64,000 nt of DNA from Wocania arenilitoris. GTDB lineage: Bacteria; Bacteroidota; Bacteroidia; Flavobacteriales; Flavobacteriaceae. Of this stretch, positions 8,309 to 17,945 are shown in pieces. Location: NCBI RefSeq assembly GCF_021728535.1, contig NZ_JAKKDU010000018.1:1-64000 (forward strand), written 5' to 3'. Numbering within the stretch: the first letter of the stretch is position 1; each line of letters starts with the position of its first letter. The translations under genes were made by a program, and so were the position numbers. The notes under the pieces were generated by a model. It was not told the origin of the DNA and did not search any database. It saw only the letters and a program-made list of their open reading frames with translations.

Positions 8309-10534
8309 ATGAAGTTATTTATTAAAATGATTATAGCATTAGCTATATCAAATTTATATTCTCAAAACTCAATTGAAGGCGTTGTAACAGAGGTCGAAAC
8401 CAATTCTAAATTAGCTTATGTAAATGTATATATCCCGCATTTAGAAAAAGGAACAAGTACAAATGATAATGGAGGTTTTGTAATAAATAATATACCTACT
8501 GGTACATATAGTATTATATTTTCTAGCATTGGTTATAAAACCAAATCAATTCAAATTACTATTCCAGTTAACACCCCCATAAAAATTCAATTAATCCCAA
8601 CTGCAATAGAAATGGAAAGTATTATTGTTTCAACACCTTTTCATAAGATACAGCGTGATAATGTAATGAAAGTTGAGCATAAAAATATTTCAGATTTAAA
8701 AACAAATGGTGCAATAACCTTAGCCGATGGAATTACTAACATAGCAGGTGTAGAGAGTGTTACAACTGGTTTAGGCATAGGCAAACCTGTTATTAGAGGA
8801 TTGAGTTCTAATCGTGTATTAGTATACACACAAGGCGTTCGATTAGAAAATCAACAATTTGGGAGCGAACACGGTTTAGGTGTTAATGATGCAGGAATTG
8901 AAAGTATTGAGGTTATAAAAGGTCCTGCATCACTACTTTACGGTAGTGATGCATTAGGTGGAGTGCTTTACCTTAATCCAGAAAAATTTGCCAATAATAA
9001 TACTGCTTCTGGTGATTTTGGAGGTTCCTATTTTAGTAATACAAGAGGGTTTAATACCAATGCCGGGTATAAGTCTTCTGAAAATAATTTTAAATTTTTA
9101 TTTAGAGGAAGCTTAACGGAACATTCAGATTACAATACAAAAACATACCGAGTTACTAATACACGCTTTAGAGAACAAGATTTTAAAGCAGGACTAGGGT
9201 ATCAAAAAAATAATTTTAAAACCGAGCTTAGGTACAATCTTAATAATTCTAAGTTAGGGATTCCTGAAGAAATTGGAGAGCAGTCGTTAAACAGAACACC
9301 TTTACTGCCTTTTCAAAGTATTACAAATCATGTATTTAGTTCAAAATCAACTTTGTTTTTAAATCATTCGAAATTAGATATCAATTTAGGTTATATCTAT
9401 AACGATAGAAAAGAGTTTGAAGACCATCACCATGATGAACATGAAGATGACCATGATGAAGATAAACACGAGGGTGAAATTGAAGAACTTGAAGCGGCAC
9501 TTCATATGAAGCTTAAAACACATAATTATGATGTAAAATATTATCTACCAAAACTTGGAAAATTTGAAACCATTGTAGGTGCACAAGGCATGAATCAAAC
9601 CAATACAAATTATGGTGAAGAACAACTTATACCAGATGCAACAACCAACGATTTTGGCGTTTTAGCGACATCTCATATTCATTTTGAAAAATTAGACATT
9701 CAACTTGGGGCACGTTTTGACAATCGAAATATAAATATTACTTCAGGTATTAATAAAAAATTTAACAGCTTTAATGGTGCTTTTGGTATTAAAAAAAATA
9801 TATTTAAAAATATTACTGCGCGATTAAATTTAGCAACTGGTTTTAGGGCTCCTAATTTATCTGAATTAGCATCAGATGGAACTCATGAAGGGACTAACAG
9901 ATACGAAATAGGAAATGCTAATTTAAAAAGTGAGCAAAATTTTCAAACCGATTTAGCTTTAGAATTTAAAAATGAGCATTTAGAAATTTTTGTAAATGGT
10001 TTTTACAACAGTATAAATAACTATATTTTTCTTTCACCAAATGGGAATATTATTGATGATACTCCTGTTTTTGTTTATTTACAAAACGATGCAAAACTTT
10101 ATGGTGGTGAATTTGGGCTGCATTTTCATCCACATCCTTTAGATTGGTTGCATTTTGAATCGAGTTTTGAAACTGTTACTGGAAAGCAGAATAACGATAC
10201 TTATTTACCACTAATTCCAGCAAACTCAATTAGTAATACTGTTAGGGTTGAATTTGAAGAACGTTGGATTAGTAAGGGTTATGCATTTATAAAACTTAGA
10301 TCTACATTCGATCAAAATAATGTGAGTGGTTTTGAAACAAATACAAATGGGTTTAACCTTTTAAGTGCAGGATTAGGTGGTAATGTTTTAGTATTCAATA
10401 ATGAATTAAATATTACAATATCTGGAAACAACTTAACAAACAAAACCTATATAAATCATTTATCGCGTTTAAGGCCTGATGGCATTTTTAATATGGGTAG
10501 AAATATAACTATTGGCTTAAATTATTACCTATAA
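8309..10534 (+). CDS. TonB-dependent outer-membrane receptor with His-rich loop, probably for a metal
   Basis: This is a 741-residue outer-membrane transporter. It has a signal peptide, then a carboxypeptidase-regulatory-like domain at about 20-100 (IEGVVTEVETNSKLAYVNVY, GTYSIIFSSIGYKT). The plug domain at about 115-225 includes GIGKPVIRGLSSNRVLV and EVIKGPASLLYGSDALGG. The beta-barrel follows and ends in ITIGLNYYL. Near residues 372-390 an extracellular loop reads EDHHHDEHEDDHDEDKHEG. Such loops occur in zinc-uptake receptors of the ZnuD type, so zinc or copper is the best guess. The His-rich gene upstream supports this. There is no SusD-like partner, so it is not a glycan receptor pair. Confidence 0.85.
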   Translation: MKLFIKMIIALAISNLYSQNSIEGVVTEVETNSKLAYVNVYIPHLEKGTSTNDNGGFVINNIPTGTYSIIFSSIGYKTKSIQITIPVNTPIKIQLIPTAIEMESIIVSTPFHKIQRDNVMKVEHKNISDLKTNGAITLADGITNIAGVESVTTGLGIGKPVIRGLSSNRVLVYTQGVRLENQQFGSEHGLGVNDAGIESIEVIKGPASLLYGSDALGGVLYLNPEKFANNNTASGDFGGSYFSNTRGFNTNAGYKSSENNFKFLFRGSLTEHSDYNTKTYRVTNTRFREQDFKAGLGYQKNNFKTELRYNLNNSKLGIPEEIGEQSLNRTPLLPFQSITNHVFSSKSTLFLNHSKLDINLGYIYNDRKEFEDHHHDEHEDDHDEDKHEGEIEELEAALHMKLKTHNYDVKYYLPKLGKFETIVGAQGMNQTNTNYGEEQLIPDATTNDFGVLATSHIHFEKLDIQLGARFDNRNINITSGINKKFNSFNGAFGIKKNIFKNITARLNLATGFRAPNLSELASDGTHEGTNRYEIGNANLKSEQNFQTDLALEFKNEHLEIFVNGFYNSINNYIFLSPNGNIIDDTPVFVYLQNDAKLYGGEFGLHFHPHPLDWLHFESSFETVTGKQNNDTYLPLIPANSISNTVRVEFEERWISKGYAFIKLRSTFDQNNVSGFETNTNGFNLLSAGLGGNVLVFNNELNITISGNNLTNKTYINHLSRLRPDGIFNMGRNITIGLNYYL

Positions 10535-10636
10535 AAGATTAATATCCTGTTTTAAACAATCTAGCCAAAATAGATTATTTAAACACCTTATGCTAAAAGT
10601 ATTGTTTCACTAATTATTTTATGTTTAATTTTTTTG

Positions 10637-10644
10637 TATTTTTG
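10637..10644 (+). promoter_or_regulatory. -7 box before the carotenoid ketolase gene
   Basis: TATTTTTG fits TAnnTTTG and lies 26 nt before the TTG start. No -33 TTG is seen at the usual distance. Confidence 0.4.
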
Positions 10645-10670
10645 TTAAACAATATTTAATTTAAATTAAC

Positions 10671-11369
10671 TTGAGGGAGAAAAAATTAATACATAAGGCA
10701 ACGGATCCTTTTGGTTTAATAATTAGTGCAATAATTATTATTTGCTGGTTTATCAGTTTGTATTTATTACTAACTTGGGAGCTAAATTACTTTAACACTG
10801 GTATGTATCTAGCCATACTTTTACAAACACATTTGTATACAGGCTTGTTTATAACAGCTCACGATGCAATGCATAGTTCTGTTTCTAAAAACAGAAAATT
10901 TAACAACCTTACAGGCTGGATAACCTCAATATTATTTGCCTTTAATTTTTACGATAGATTATTAGTTAAGCACCATGAGCACCATAAGTTTGTTGCAACA
11001 GAAAAAGACCCGGATTATCATGAATCTGGTAAGCTATGGCTATGGTACTGGAGTTTCATAAAACGCTATGTTACTTTAAAACAACTCATTCTAGTAACTA
11101 TTACTTTGCAACTGTTAAGACTTGTGTTTCCTTTAGAAAATTTAGTTATATATTGGGTTTTACCTAGTATTTTATCAACATTTCAACTCTTCTATTTTGG
11201 CACATATATTCCGCATAAAAAAGGACACGAACACAATAATAAACATAAATCTACAACACTAAAAAAAAATCATCTTTGGGCATTTGTAAGTTGCTATTTC
11301 TTTGGGTATCATTACGAGCATCATGATACCCCTGGTGTGCCTTGGTGGCGATTATGGAAAACGAAATAA
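10671..11369 (+). CDS. crtW: Beta-carotene ketolase-like membrane oxygenase (CrtW type)
   Basis: The 232-residue membrane protein has the three His clusters of the fatty-acid hydroxylase/desaturase superfamily: HDAMH near residue 64, HHEHH near 103 and HYEHHDTPGVPWWRLW at the C-terminus. The last is the signature of bacterial beta-carotene ketolases, which add the 4-keto groups of canthaxanthin and astaxanthin. Hydrophobic segments lie near 14-35, 43-60, 82-95 and 135-175. The call uses a TTG start; no in-frame ATG precedes the first membrane segment. No other carotenoid gene is nearby. A general fatty-acid desaturase is the alternative, but the PWWRLW ending favours CrtW. Confidence 0.75.
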   Translation: MREKKLIHKATDPFGLIISAIIIICWFISLYLLLTWELNYFNTGMYLAILLQTHLYTGLFITAHDAMHSSVSKNRKFNNLTGWITSILFAFNFYDRLLVKHHEHHKFVATEKDPDYHESGKLWLWYWSFIKRYVTLKQLILVTITLQLLRLVFPLENLVIYWVLPSILSTFQLFYFGTYIPHKKGHEHNNKHKSTTLKKNHLWAFVSCYFFGYHYEHHDTPGVPWWRLWKTK

Positions 11370-11399
11370 AAAAAAGATTTTTTTATAATTATAACATTG

Positions 11400-11690
11400 T
11401 TATTCATTTTTAACTTCAACCTCAACTGCAATAGGTTTTTCTTTTTTATTAAATACATAAGTTAAAAACCACATAATGGTAAATGTTGGTACAATATCAA
11501 ATCCAGGAATAATTTCTTCAACAAAAGACACAACACCTGCTATTTTACCTTTATTACCTTTATACATTTTGCTCATTAAATATGCTGATGCTGGCGCCCA
11601 AATTATATCAATAATGGTTAGCATACCCACAATATCAAACACTATACTTAGTGCTAATTTTTTATTTTTACTTAAATCTTCTAAATTCAT
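11400..11690 (-). CDS. Conserved small membrane protein of unknown function
   Basis: The 96-residue protein has two hydrophobic stretches, near residues 13-40 (LSIVFDIVGMLTIIDIIWAP) and near 64-80 (DIVPTFTIMWFLTYVF). A loop between them, YKGNKGKIAGVVSFVEEIIPG, probably faces the cytoplasm, and the tail is acidic. I do not recognise a named family, though proteins of this look are common in flavobacteria. It lies upstream of nothing else on its strand and converges with the crtW-like gene. Function unknown. Confidence 0.6.
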   Translation of the reverse strand: MNLEDLSKNKKLALSIVFDIVGMLTIIDIIWAPASAYLMSKMYKGNKGKIAGVVSFVEEIIPGFDIVPTFTIMWFLTYVFNKKEKPIAVEVEVKNE

Positions 11691-11734
11691 AACTGTTTTA
11701 CTTTAATAATTATAACACAAATAACATACCAAAA

Positions 11735-12322
11735 TTATTTGCCAATCAACTTTAAAAACTCATTTCTTGTTTCAATTTTTTCGAACTGCCCTCTAAACCC
11801 AGAAGTAGTGGTTATAGAGTTTTGTTTTTGTACACCTCGCATCATCATACACATATGTGATGCTTCAATAACTACCGCTACACCTTGCGGTTTTAAAGTA
11901 TCATTTATACAATCTAAAACCTGCTCTGTTAACCGCTCTTGCACTTGTAAACGTCTTGCAAACACATCAACAATTCTAGGTAATTTACTCAAACCAACTA
12001 TATGTCCATTTGGTATATAAGCAATATGCGCTTTACCAAAAAATGGCAAAATATGGTGCTCACAAAGCGAATATAATTCAATATCTTTTACAATAACCAT
12101 TTCGTTGTATGATTCTTTAAACATAGCGCTTTTTAGAATTTCAACAGGATCTTGATTATAACCTTGAGTTAAAAACTGCATAGCTTTGGCTGCACGCTCT
12201 GGAGTTTTTACTAATCCATCTCGCTCTGCATTTTCACCTAAATCTTCAATAATGTTTTTATATCTTTCTTTAACATCATCGGTTACTTGCATGTTATATT
12301 CTTCAAAACTCTTATATGGCAT
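11735..12322 (-). CDS. folE: GTP cyclohydrolase I
   Basis: This enzyme converts GTP to 7,8-dihydroneopterin triphosphate, the first step of folate and pterin synthesis, as a homodecamer. The 195-residue protein shows the zinc and substrate motifs [20 protein letters not shown] near residue 85, [20 protein letters not shown] near 110, and [15 protein letters not shown] near 153. The Cys in SLCEHH and the Cys in HMCMM are the zinc ligands. It is full length. It is transcribed on the minus strand, divergent from the lolD-like gene, with 246 bp between. Confidence 0.95.
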   Translation of the reverse strand: MPYKSFEEYNMQVTDDVKERYKNIIEDLGENAERDGLVKTPERAAKAMQFLTQGYNQDPVEILKSAMFKESYNEMVIVKDIELYSLCEHHILPFFGKAHIAYIPNGHIVGLSKLPRIVDVFARRLQVQERLTEQVLDCINDTLKPQGVAVVIEASHMCMMMRGVQKQNSITTTSGFRGQFEKIETRNEFLKLIGK

Positions 12323-12568
12323 TCTTAATTATAATTAATAAAAATTGGACATTTATATATATTGGTTTTAAAGTTAACTAAATTTTAGCTCTCTTCAATT
12401 TATATTTTTAAAGACTTATTTTTTAACTTTAAATTATGCTAATATTTTATTTAAGGCTTAAATAGCCTATAGACTATGGCTCAATTAAAAAAGTATTCAA
12501 CAATAAAACAAATTGTTAATTGTACATGACAGCTTAAAGTAGTATTTTCACAATTCTTATTTAGTACA

Positions 12569-13231
12569 ATGATTAAAGCAAAAAACATTCATAAATTCTA
12601 CAACGATTTACACGTATTAAAAGGTGTAGATATTAATGTAAAAAAAGGTGAAATCGTATCTATTGTTGGTGCTTCTGGTGCTGGTAAAACAACATTATTA
12701 CAACTTTTGGGCACTTTAGATAGAGCTTCTACAAAAGAAGATTTCAGTATCATTATAAACAAAACCAATATAAATTCGTTAAACGATAAAACTTTAGCTA
12801 AATTTAGAAATGAACATATTGGTTTTATCTTTCAATTCCATCAATTATTACCAGAATTTACTGCTTTAGAAAATGTTTGTTTACCAGCCTTTATAAAAGG
12901 CACAAAAAAAGTTGATGCCCAAAAACGCGCCAAAGAGCTTTTAGATTTTTTAGGGTTGTCGCATCGATATAACCATAAGCCTAATGAGCTTTCTGGCGGC
13001 GAACAACAACGCGTTGCTGTTGCTAGAGCATTAATAAATAATCCTGATTTAATTTTTGCCGACGAACCTTCTGGCAATCTTGACAGTGAATCTGCCGAAA
13101 CTCTACACAGTCTGTTTTTTAAGTTACGCAAAGAGTTTGGACAAACCTTTGTAATTGTTACTCACAATGAAGAGCTTGCCAATTTAGCTGATAGAAAATT
13201 AACTATGGTTGATGGTAAAATTGTAAATTAG
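12569..13231 (+). CDS. lolD: ABC transporter ATPase, LolD-like
   Basis: The 220-residue protein is a complete ABC ATPase. It has Walker [10 protein letters not shown] near residue 34, a Q-loop in [19 protein letters not shown], the signature [15 protein letters not shown] near 141, Walker [13 protein letters not shown] near 160 and the switch His in VTHNEE. The [16 protein letters not shown] stretch is typical of LolD, which drives release of lipoproteins from the inner membrane with LolC/E. It also resembles MacB-type ATPases. No permease is adjacent. It may serve membrane proteins encoded elsewhere, including the ATPase-less permease at 40342, but this is speculation. Confidence 0.8.
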   Translation: MIKAKNIHKFYNDLHVLKGVDINVKKGEIVSIVGASGAGKTTLLQLLGTLDRASTKEDFSIIINKTNINSLNDKTLAKFRNEHIGFIFQFHQLLPEFTALENVCLPAFIKGTKKVDAQKRAKELLDFLGLSHRYNHKPNELSGGEQQRVAVARALINNPDLIFADEPSGNLDSESAETLHSLFFKLRKEFGQTFVIVTHNEELANLADRKLTMVDGKIVN

Positions 13232-13283
13232 CTTTTATTTTATCTTAATCGTTTTATTGGTTTTAGCTATCTAAATTTTTAAA

Positions 13284-14048
13284 TTGAAAAAAGCAGAACT
13301 TAAAGAATTTCTAGATGAGAAAGTCGTTCAATACAACAATCCAAAGTTTATTGAAAGCGATCCTATTCAAATCCCACATCAATTCAATAAAAAAGAAGAT
13401 ATTGAAATTTCTGGCTTTTTAACTGCAACTATTGCTTGGGGAAACCGTAAAAGCATTATAAACAACGCAACACGGTTAATGGTTTTGTTAGATAATTCGC
13501 CTTTTGATTTTGTTTTAAATCATAAAGAAACTGATTTAGAAAAACTACAGTCCTTTGTTCATAGAACTTTTAATGGCAATGATTGTGTACAATTTATTAA
13601 GTGCTTAAAGCATATTTATTTAAATTATTCTGGGCTAGAAGATTTGTTTGCTAAACATGCTGAAACTGATTCGCTACAAAAATCTATTTCAAATTTTAAA
13701 TCTACCTTTTTTGAGATTGAACACTTACAACGCACACAAAAGCATGTGAGCGATCCTCTTAAAAATTCGGCAGCAAAACGTATTAACATGTTTTTACGTT
13801 GGATGGTTAGAAATAGTAATACTGGTGTAGATTTTGGAATTTGGAAAAGCCTCTCCCCTAGTCAGCTTTCATGCCCGTTAGATGTCCATTCTGGAAACGT
13901 TTCTAGAAAATTAGGCCTTTTAAAACGAAAACAAAATGATGCCAAAGCCTTACTAGAATTAGATACTGCCCTACGCAAACTAGATCCAAAAGATCCTGTT
14001 AAATACGATTTTGCTTTATTTGGTTTGGGTATTTTTGAAGGGTTTTGA
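13284..14048 (+). CDS. TIGR02757/DUF2400 family protein
   Basis: The 254-residue protein uses a TTG start 53 bp after the lolD stop. Typical stretches are FLTATIAWGNRKSIINNA near residue 46, NSAAKRINMFLRWMVR near 158 and CPLDVHSGNVSRKLGL near 199. These match the TIGR02757 family (DUF2400), widespread in Bacteroidota and without an assigned reaction; the fold may be related to HhH-type DNA glycosylases. There is no signal peptide, so it is cytoplasmic. Confidence 0.8.
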   Translation: MKKAELKEFLDEKVVQYNNPKFIESDPIQIPHQFNKKEDIEISGFLTATIAWGNRKSIINNATRLMVLLDNSPFDFVLNHKETDLEKLQSFVHRTFNGNDCVQFIKCLKHIYLNYSGLEDLFAKHAETDSLQKSISNFKSTFFEIEHLQRTQKHVSDPLKNSAAKRINMFLRWMVRNSNTGVDFGIWKSLSPSQLSCPLDVHSGNVSRKLGLLKRKQNDAKALLELDTALRKLDPKDPVKYDFALFGLGIFEGF

Positions 14049-14160
14049 GTTTAGATTAGGGATTGAGGCATACTTCGGGCTAGACTAAGCACAGGTTTGT
14101 TGGAGCTCGCCAACGTAGGAGTATGTGACTACCTAAAACCCTACCCTTAGGGTAATAGGA
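14049..14160. repeat. Structured non-coding element with several short inverted repeats
   Basis: The stretch after the DUF2400 stop is richer in G+C than its surroundings. It contains GTTGG-AGCTCG-CCAAC near 14099-14115, the paired arms GCATACT and AGTATGT around it, and TACCC-TTA-GGGTA further on. It looks like a folded dispersed repeat of the kind seen elsewhere in the window, but no second copy was found here. Confidence 0.45.
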
Positions 14161-14161
14161 T

Positions 14162-14194
14162 AAAAAACGATTGATAAGTTGTTCATCAATCGTT
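14162..14194 (-). terminator. Terminator of the M61 peptidase gene
   Basis: On the minus strand, AACGATTGAT, a 9-nt loop and ATCAATCGTT form a perfect 10-bp stem that runs into six T. It lies about 28 nt after the stop codon. Confidence 0.9.
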
Positions 14195-14222
14195 AATCTT
14201 AAATCTTAACGATAAAGTATAA

Positions 14223-16115
14223 TTAGCCTTTTAACCAAGCTTCTTTTAAACTTTTTTGAGATTCGGTAGCATCATCTAAAGGTAAAATACCTTTTCCAAT
14301 AGTATAGGTTTTAGTAGTTTTTGTTTTTATAACAATGTCTTCTCCTGCTCTATTTAAAACAACTTCGACATCCATTCCTGGTTTCCAAGAAAACACTCCT
14401 TGTAATACATTGTTAGCATTCAGCATGGTTAAGTCTGTACCATTAATAGATTTTATTACATCGTTTGGTTGGGCACCATTATCTGCCCAAAAACTATTCT
14501 CTGATACCATATCTGTAAAAAATATAGTGCCCTTTTGTCCGTCACCACTAACTATTGGAGCGCCATTCATAAGTATATAATTGGTTTCTACTTTGCCTTC
14601 TCTTATTTCTAATCCAACTTTTTCTAAAAAATCATTGTAGTTTATTGGAATATCTCCTATAACGTGATCATCAAAAAACTCGCGCAACGAAGGGTAAGTC
14701 ATAGCCACAATTTCATCTATTAATTTATCATCTTCAAACGGTTTGTTTTTGCCATATTTATTTGATAATTCTTTCATTAAAGATAAAATACCTCTGTTGC
14801 CATTACTTGCTTCTCGCATTAAAATATCAATGCACATACCAATTAATGCCCCTTTTTGATACACGTTTAAATATTGATCTTTATATGGTGCTTTTAAAAC
14901 ATTTTCGCTCATAATAGTAAAACTCATGGCGTCATTCATTTGAGAAGCCATTTGAATTTTACCCATCATTTTATTGCAAAAAGAAGTCTCATCAACTAAA
15001 CCTTCGCTTACTTGAAATAATGATGCAAAATACTCGGTTACACCTTCATACATCCACAAATGCTTTGAAAATGTAGGGTTGTTATAATTAAAATAATGTA
15101 TATCCTCAGAGTGCACACTAAGTGGTGATACAATATGAAAAAACTCATGAGAAACCACATCTGTTAAACCTTCTTCTAAGGCTTCCTTTGGCATTGCTTC
15201 TGGCATAACTACCACAGTTGATGTATGGTGCTCTAAGGCTCCAAATCCTTTTGGTGAGGTTTCTTTTCCTTCAGATAAGTATATGTAAATATCGTAACGC
15301 GGTGTTGTATTAATATCTCCTAAATACGTTTTTTGAGCCTGCATCATTTTAAAGATTGTTTCTTTTAACGATTTAGCAGAATGTACTTTGTTTGGCGAAT
15401 AAACGCTTAAAACTATTTTAATATCGCCTACCATAAACTCTTCAACATCCATATTGCCATACATCATTGGGTTATCAGTAATATCAAAATATCTAGGAGC
15501 AAAATAACTTGAGGTAGTATTTTTACCATCATCACTTAATTTTGAACCCATATTTTGCAATGCTGAAGTTCTCAATAAATCCGTTGAAGCCGTTACATCT
15601 AGTTTGTACTGGCTATTCTTTAAAGAATCAAAATACCCAATAAAACCATGTAAATTCAAAACATAATTATTAGCTTCAATATTTGTTCCTGCTGGTGAAA
15701 ACGGCGTGTCTTTACCTATGCCGCCTTCTTGCTCAATATCAAAAGTATCATTAACTAGATATGTGATTTTATCTAATTTAGTGGCATCATTAATTGTCCA
15801 AGAATTAGTATCTGTTTTAGTAACTACCATTTCATTTCCTTTGTAATCATAGGCTTTAAAATCTTCAACATAACTTCCAAAATTACTAATTGAATAAGTG
15901 CCTTGGATCACTTTTGGCAATCTATAAGTTACAGTTTCTACGGTAAAACGCCCAGGGTTTATAGTTACAGGTGCTTTGTCATCAACAACTTTATCTAAAT
16001 GTATTGCGGTTTCAATAGGCAAATTAATTGCTAAGTCGGTAGTAGTCTTTTTTGCTGAACTACAACTGGCTAGTAGTATTCCTGTAAATAGTGCTATTAA
16101 TATTTTATTATTCAT
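14223..16115 (-). CDS. M61 family metallopeptidase with PDZ domain, lipoprotein
   Basis: I start this gene at ATG 16115 (MNNKILIALFTGILLASCSS) rather than the TTG 33 nt upstream, because this puts a lipoprotein signal with its Cys at the N-terminus. The 630-residue product is an envelope peptidase. It has an N-terminal beta-domain to about residue 200 and the zinc site HEFFH near residue 320, followed by YEGVTEYFASL, which supplies the third ligand. A PDZ domain follows near 500-590 (NGAQPNDVIKSINGTDL). The family cleaves peptides from the N-terminus with preference for Gly or Ala. A strong terminator lies downstream. Confidence 0.9.
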   Translation of the reverse strand: MNNKILIALFTGILLASCSSAKKTTTDLAINLPIETAIHLDKVVDDKAPVTINPGRFTVETVTYRLPKVIQGTYSISNFGSYVEDFKAYDYKGNEMVVTKTDTNSWTINDATKLDKITYLVNDTFDIEQEGGIGKDTPFSPAGTNIEANNYVLNLHGFIGYFDSLKNSQYKLDVTASTDLLRTSALQNMGSKLSDDGKNTTSSYFAPRYFDITDNPMMYGNMDVEEFMVGDIKIVLSVYSPNKVHSAKSLKETIFKMMQAQKTYLGDINTTPRYDIYIYLSEGKETSPKGFGALEHHTSTVVVMPEAMPKEALEEGLTDVVSHEFFHIVSPLSVHSEDIHYFNYNNPTFSKHLWMYEGVTEYFASLFQVSEGLVDETSFCNKMMGKIQMASQMNDAMSFTIMSENVLKAPYKDQYLNVYQKGALIGMCIDILMREASNGNRGILSLMKELSNKYGKNKPFEDDKLIDEIVAMTYPSLREFFDDHVIGDIPINYNDFLEKVGLEIREGKVETNYILMNGAPIVSGDGQKGTIFFTDMVSENSFWADNGAQPNDVIKSINGTDLTMLNANNVLQGVFSWKPGMDVEVVLNRAGEDIVIKTKTTKTYTIGKGILPLDDATESQKSLKEAWLKG

Positions 16116-16205
16116 ATTCAAAGTATAGATTTTGTTTATTGACGCCAAAAATAAGATTATGTTACGGCGACTAATCTTAAGGTTATGTTAAAAAGATGAA
16201 TTGTG

Positions 16206-16213
16206 TATTTTTG
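16206..16213 (+). promoter_or_regulatory. -7 box adjacent to the glycosyltransferase start
   Basis: TATTTTTG ends 4 nt before the ATG at 16218. Transcription from it would begin at or close to the start codon, giving a leaderless or nearly leaderless mRNA. The -33 TTG is not evident. Confidence 0.45.
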
Positions 16214-16217
16214 CAAC

Positions 16218-17225
16218 ATGCAAAATCCGCTGATAAGCATATTAACTCCTTTTAAAAATACTGAAGTCTTTTTAGAAGACTGCTTAAATTCTATTATAAA
16301 TCAAACTTACACGAATTGGGAACTGCTTATTATTGATGATGCTTCAACAGACTCAAGCTACAATATTGCGCAAAATTTTGCGAAAAAAGAGAATAGAATT
16401 AAACTGTTAAAAAATTCTGGCAATGGTATTATTGATGCCTTAAAACTCGCATTTAATAACAGTAAAGGCCAGTTAATTACCAGAATGGATAGTGATGATG
16501 TAATGCAACCCATTAAATTAGAAGTATTAGCAAATAAACTTTTAACTTATGGTAAAAAACATGTGGCTATTGGCTTGGTTAATTATTTTTCTGAAGATGG
16601 TATTAAAGCAGGTTATAAAAATTATGAAGTTTGGTTAAACAGTCTAACTAAAACAGGTAGTAATTATTCTGAAATTTATAAAGAGTGCGTTATCCCATCT
16701 CCTTGTTGGATGGTTTACAAAAGCGATTTAATTGCTTGTAATGCTTTTAATCCAAACACCTATCCTGAAGATTACGATTTAGCTTTTAGGTTTTATAAAC
16801 ATAATTATAAGTGTATTCCTTGTGATGAAGTAATACATAATTGGCGCGATTACAGTTCGCGAACATCAAGAACAAATGTGCATTATGCCGAGAATCATTT
16901 TATAGATTTAAAACTTCATTATTTTTTAGAGTTAGACTACAACACCAATAAAACACTCGTAGTTTGGGGAGCAGGCAATAAAGGCAAAGTAATAGCAAAA
17001 ACATTGATTAAAAAAAATGTGTCTTTTAAATGGATTTGTGATAATCCAAATAAAATTGGGCGCGATATTTATGGAAAAATAATGCATCCTTTTTCATATT
17101 TAAAATCTATAAAAAATCCACAAAGCATTATTACTGTGGCTAATAGAACAGCCCAAAAAGAAATAAAAATGTATTTAAAATCAATGTATCAGATTAATGA
17201 TAAAAATTACTTCTTCTTTTGCTAA
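16218..17225 (+). CDS. Family 2 glycosyltransferase with C-terminal Rossmann-like domain
   Basis: The protein has 335 residues from ATG 16218; the upstream GTG at 16203 would put the promoter inside the gene. The GT-A domain fills residues 1-215: ISILTPFKNT, the LLIIDDASTDSS loop, and the metal-binding RMDSDDVMQ. WRDYSSRTSRT near the end of the domain is also typical. From about residue 245 a second domain starts with VVWGAGNKGKVIAKTLI, a dinucleotide-binding-like GAGxxG motif, and continues to ITVANRTAQKEI. Such GT2-plus-Rossmann fusions occur in polysaccharide biosynthesis. No signal peptide is seen, so it acts in the cytoplasm. The acceptor is unknown. Confidence 0.8.
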   Translation: MQNPLISILTPFKNTEVFLEDCLNSIINQTYTNWELLIIDDASTDSSYNIAQNFAKKENRIKLLKNSGNGIIDALKLAFNNSKGQLITRMDSDDVMQPIKLEVLANKLLTYGKKHVAIGLVNYFSEDGIKAGYKNYEVWLNSLTKTGSNYSEIYKECVIPSPCWMVYKSDLIACNAFNPNTYPEDYDLAFRFYKHNYKCIPCDEVIHNWRDYSSRTSRTNVHYAENHFIDLKLHYFLELDYNTNKTLVVWGAGNKGKVIAKTLIKKNVSFKWICDNPNKIGRDIYGKIMHPFSYLKSIKNPQSIITVANRTAQKEIKMYLKSMYQINDKNYFFFC

Positions 17226-17262
17226 CAAATTCTTATATTCACTTACTAAAATTTTTCATATT

Positions 17263-17874
17263 ATGAATTTAAAATCATTTTCAGCTTTATTACTTTTTTT
17301 AGTGTTTTTTTCAAGTTTGAGCATTACGGCACAAAAAAAAATATCCCTTTTTAATGGAAAAGATCTTAGTGGTTGGGTCGCTTATGGTACCGAAAAATGG
17401 TATGTAGAAGATGGCTATTTAATATCTGAAAGCGGTCCAGATAAAGAATATGGATATTTAGCAACTGAAAAACATTACAAAAATTTTGAGCTTACTTTAC
17501 AATTTAAACAAGAAACAGATAATGGTAATAGTGGTGTTTTTATTCGTTCGACTATTGAAGGTACTAAAGTTAGTGGCTGGCAGGTAGAAGTTGCTCCTCC
17601 AAATAAACACACTGGAGGGATTTACGAATCTTACGGTCGTGGTTGGTTAATAAAGCCTGCTCCAGAAAAAGAATCTATTTTAAAATCAGGAAAATGGAAT
17701 AAATTAAAAATTAGAGCTGTCGATGGTAAAATTACTTCTTGGTTAAACGGTGTACAAATGGTAACTATTGATGATAAAAAAATTGGAGAAGGTAACGGTA
17801 GTATTGCATTACAAATACATAGTGGCGGAGGTATTTTAATTAAATGGCGCAAATTACGTCTTAAAAAGCTTTAA
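17263..17874 (+). CDS. Exported DUF1080 (3-keto-disaccharide hydrolase-like) protein
   Basis: From ATG 17263 the 203-residue product has a signal peptide (LLLFLVFFSSLSITAQ). The DUF1080 lectin/laminarinase-like jelly roll follows: ISLFNGKDLSGWVAYG, WYVEDGYLIS, NFELTLQFKQETDNGNSGVF and KWNKLKIRAVDGKITSWLNG. The upstream GTG/ATG-like positions would place the signal peptide inside the protein, so I reject them. Members of this family have been described as hydrolases of 3-keto-glycosides, working after FAD or NAD sugar 3-dehydrogenases. That makes it a possible partner of the exported Gfo/Idh and ThuA-like proteins at 24.8-28.5 kb, though it lies 6 kb away. Confidence 0.85.
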   Translation: MNLKSFSALLLFLVFFSSLSITAQKKISLFNGKDLSGWVAYGTEKWYVEDGYLISESGPDKEYGYLATEKHYKNFELTLQFKQETDNGNSGVFIRSTIEGTKVSGWQVEVAPPNKHTGGIYESYGRGWLIKPAPEKESILKSGKWNKLKIRAVDGKITSWLNGVQMVTIDDKKIGEGNGSIALQIHSGGGILIKWRKLRLKKL

Positions 17875-17945
17875 ATAAGAAAGTTTTTTTCTTTTCTATT
17901 TTACTTTTATTAAAAAAAATGTAGGTTTGACAAATCTAAAAAGGA

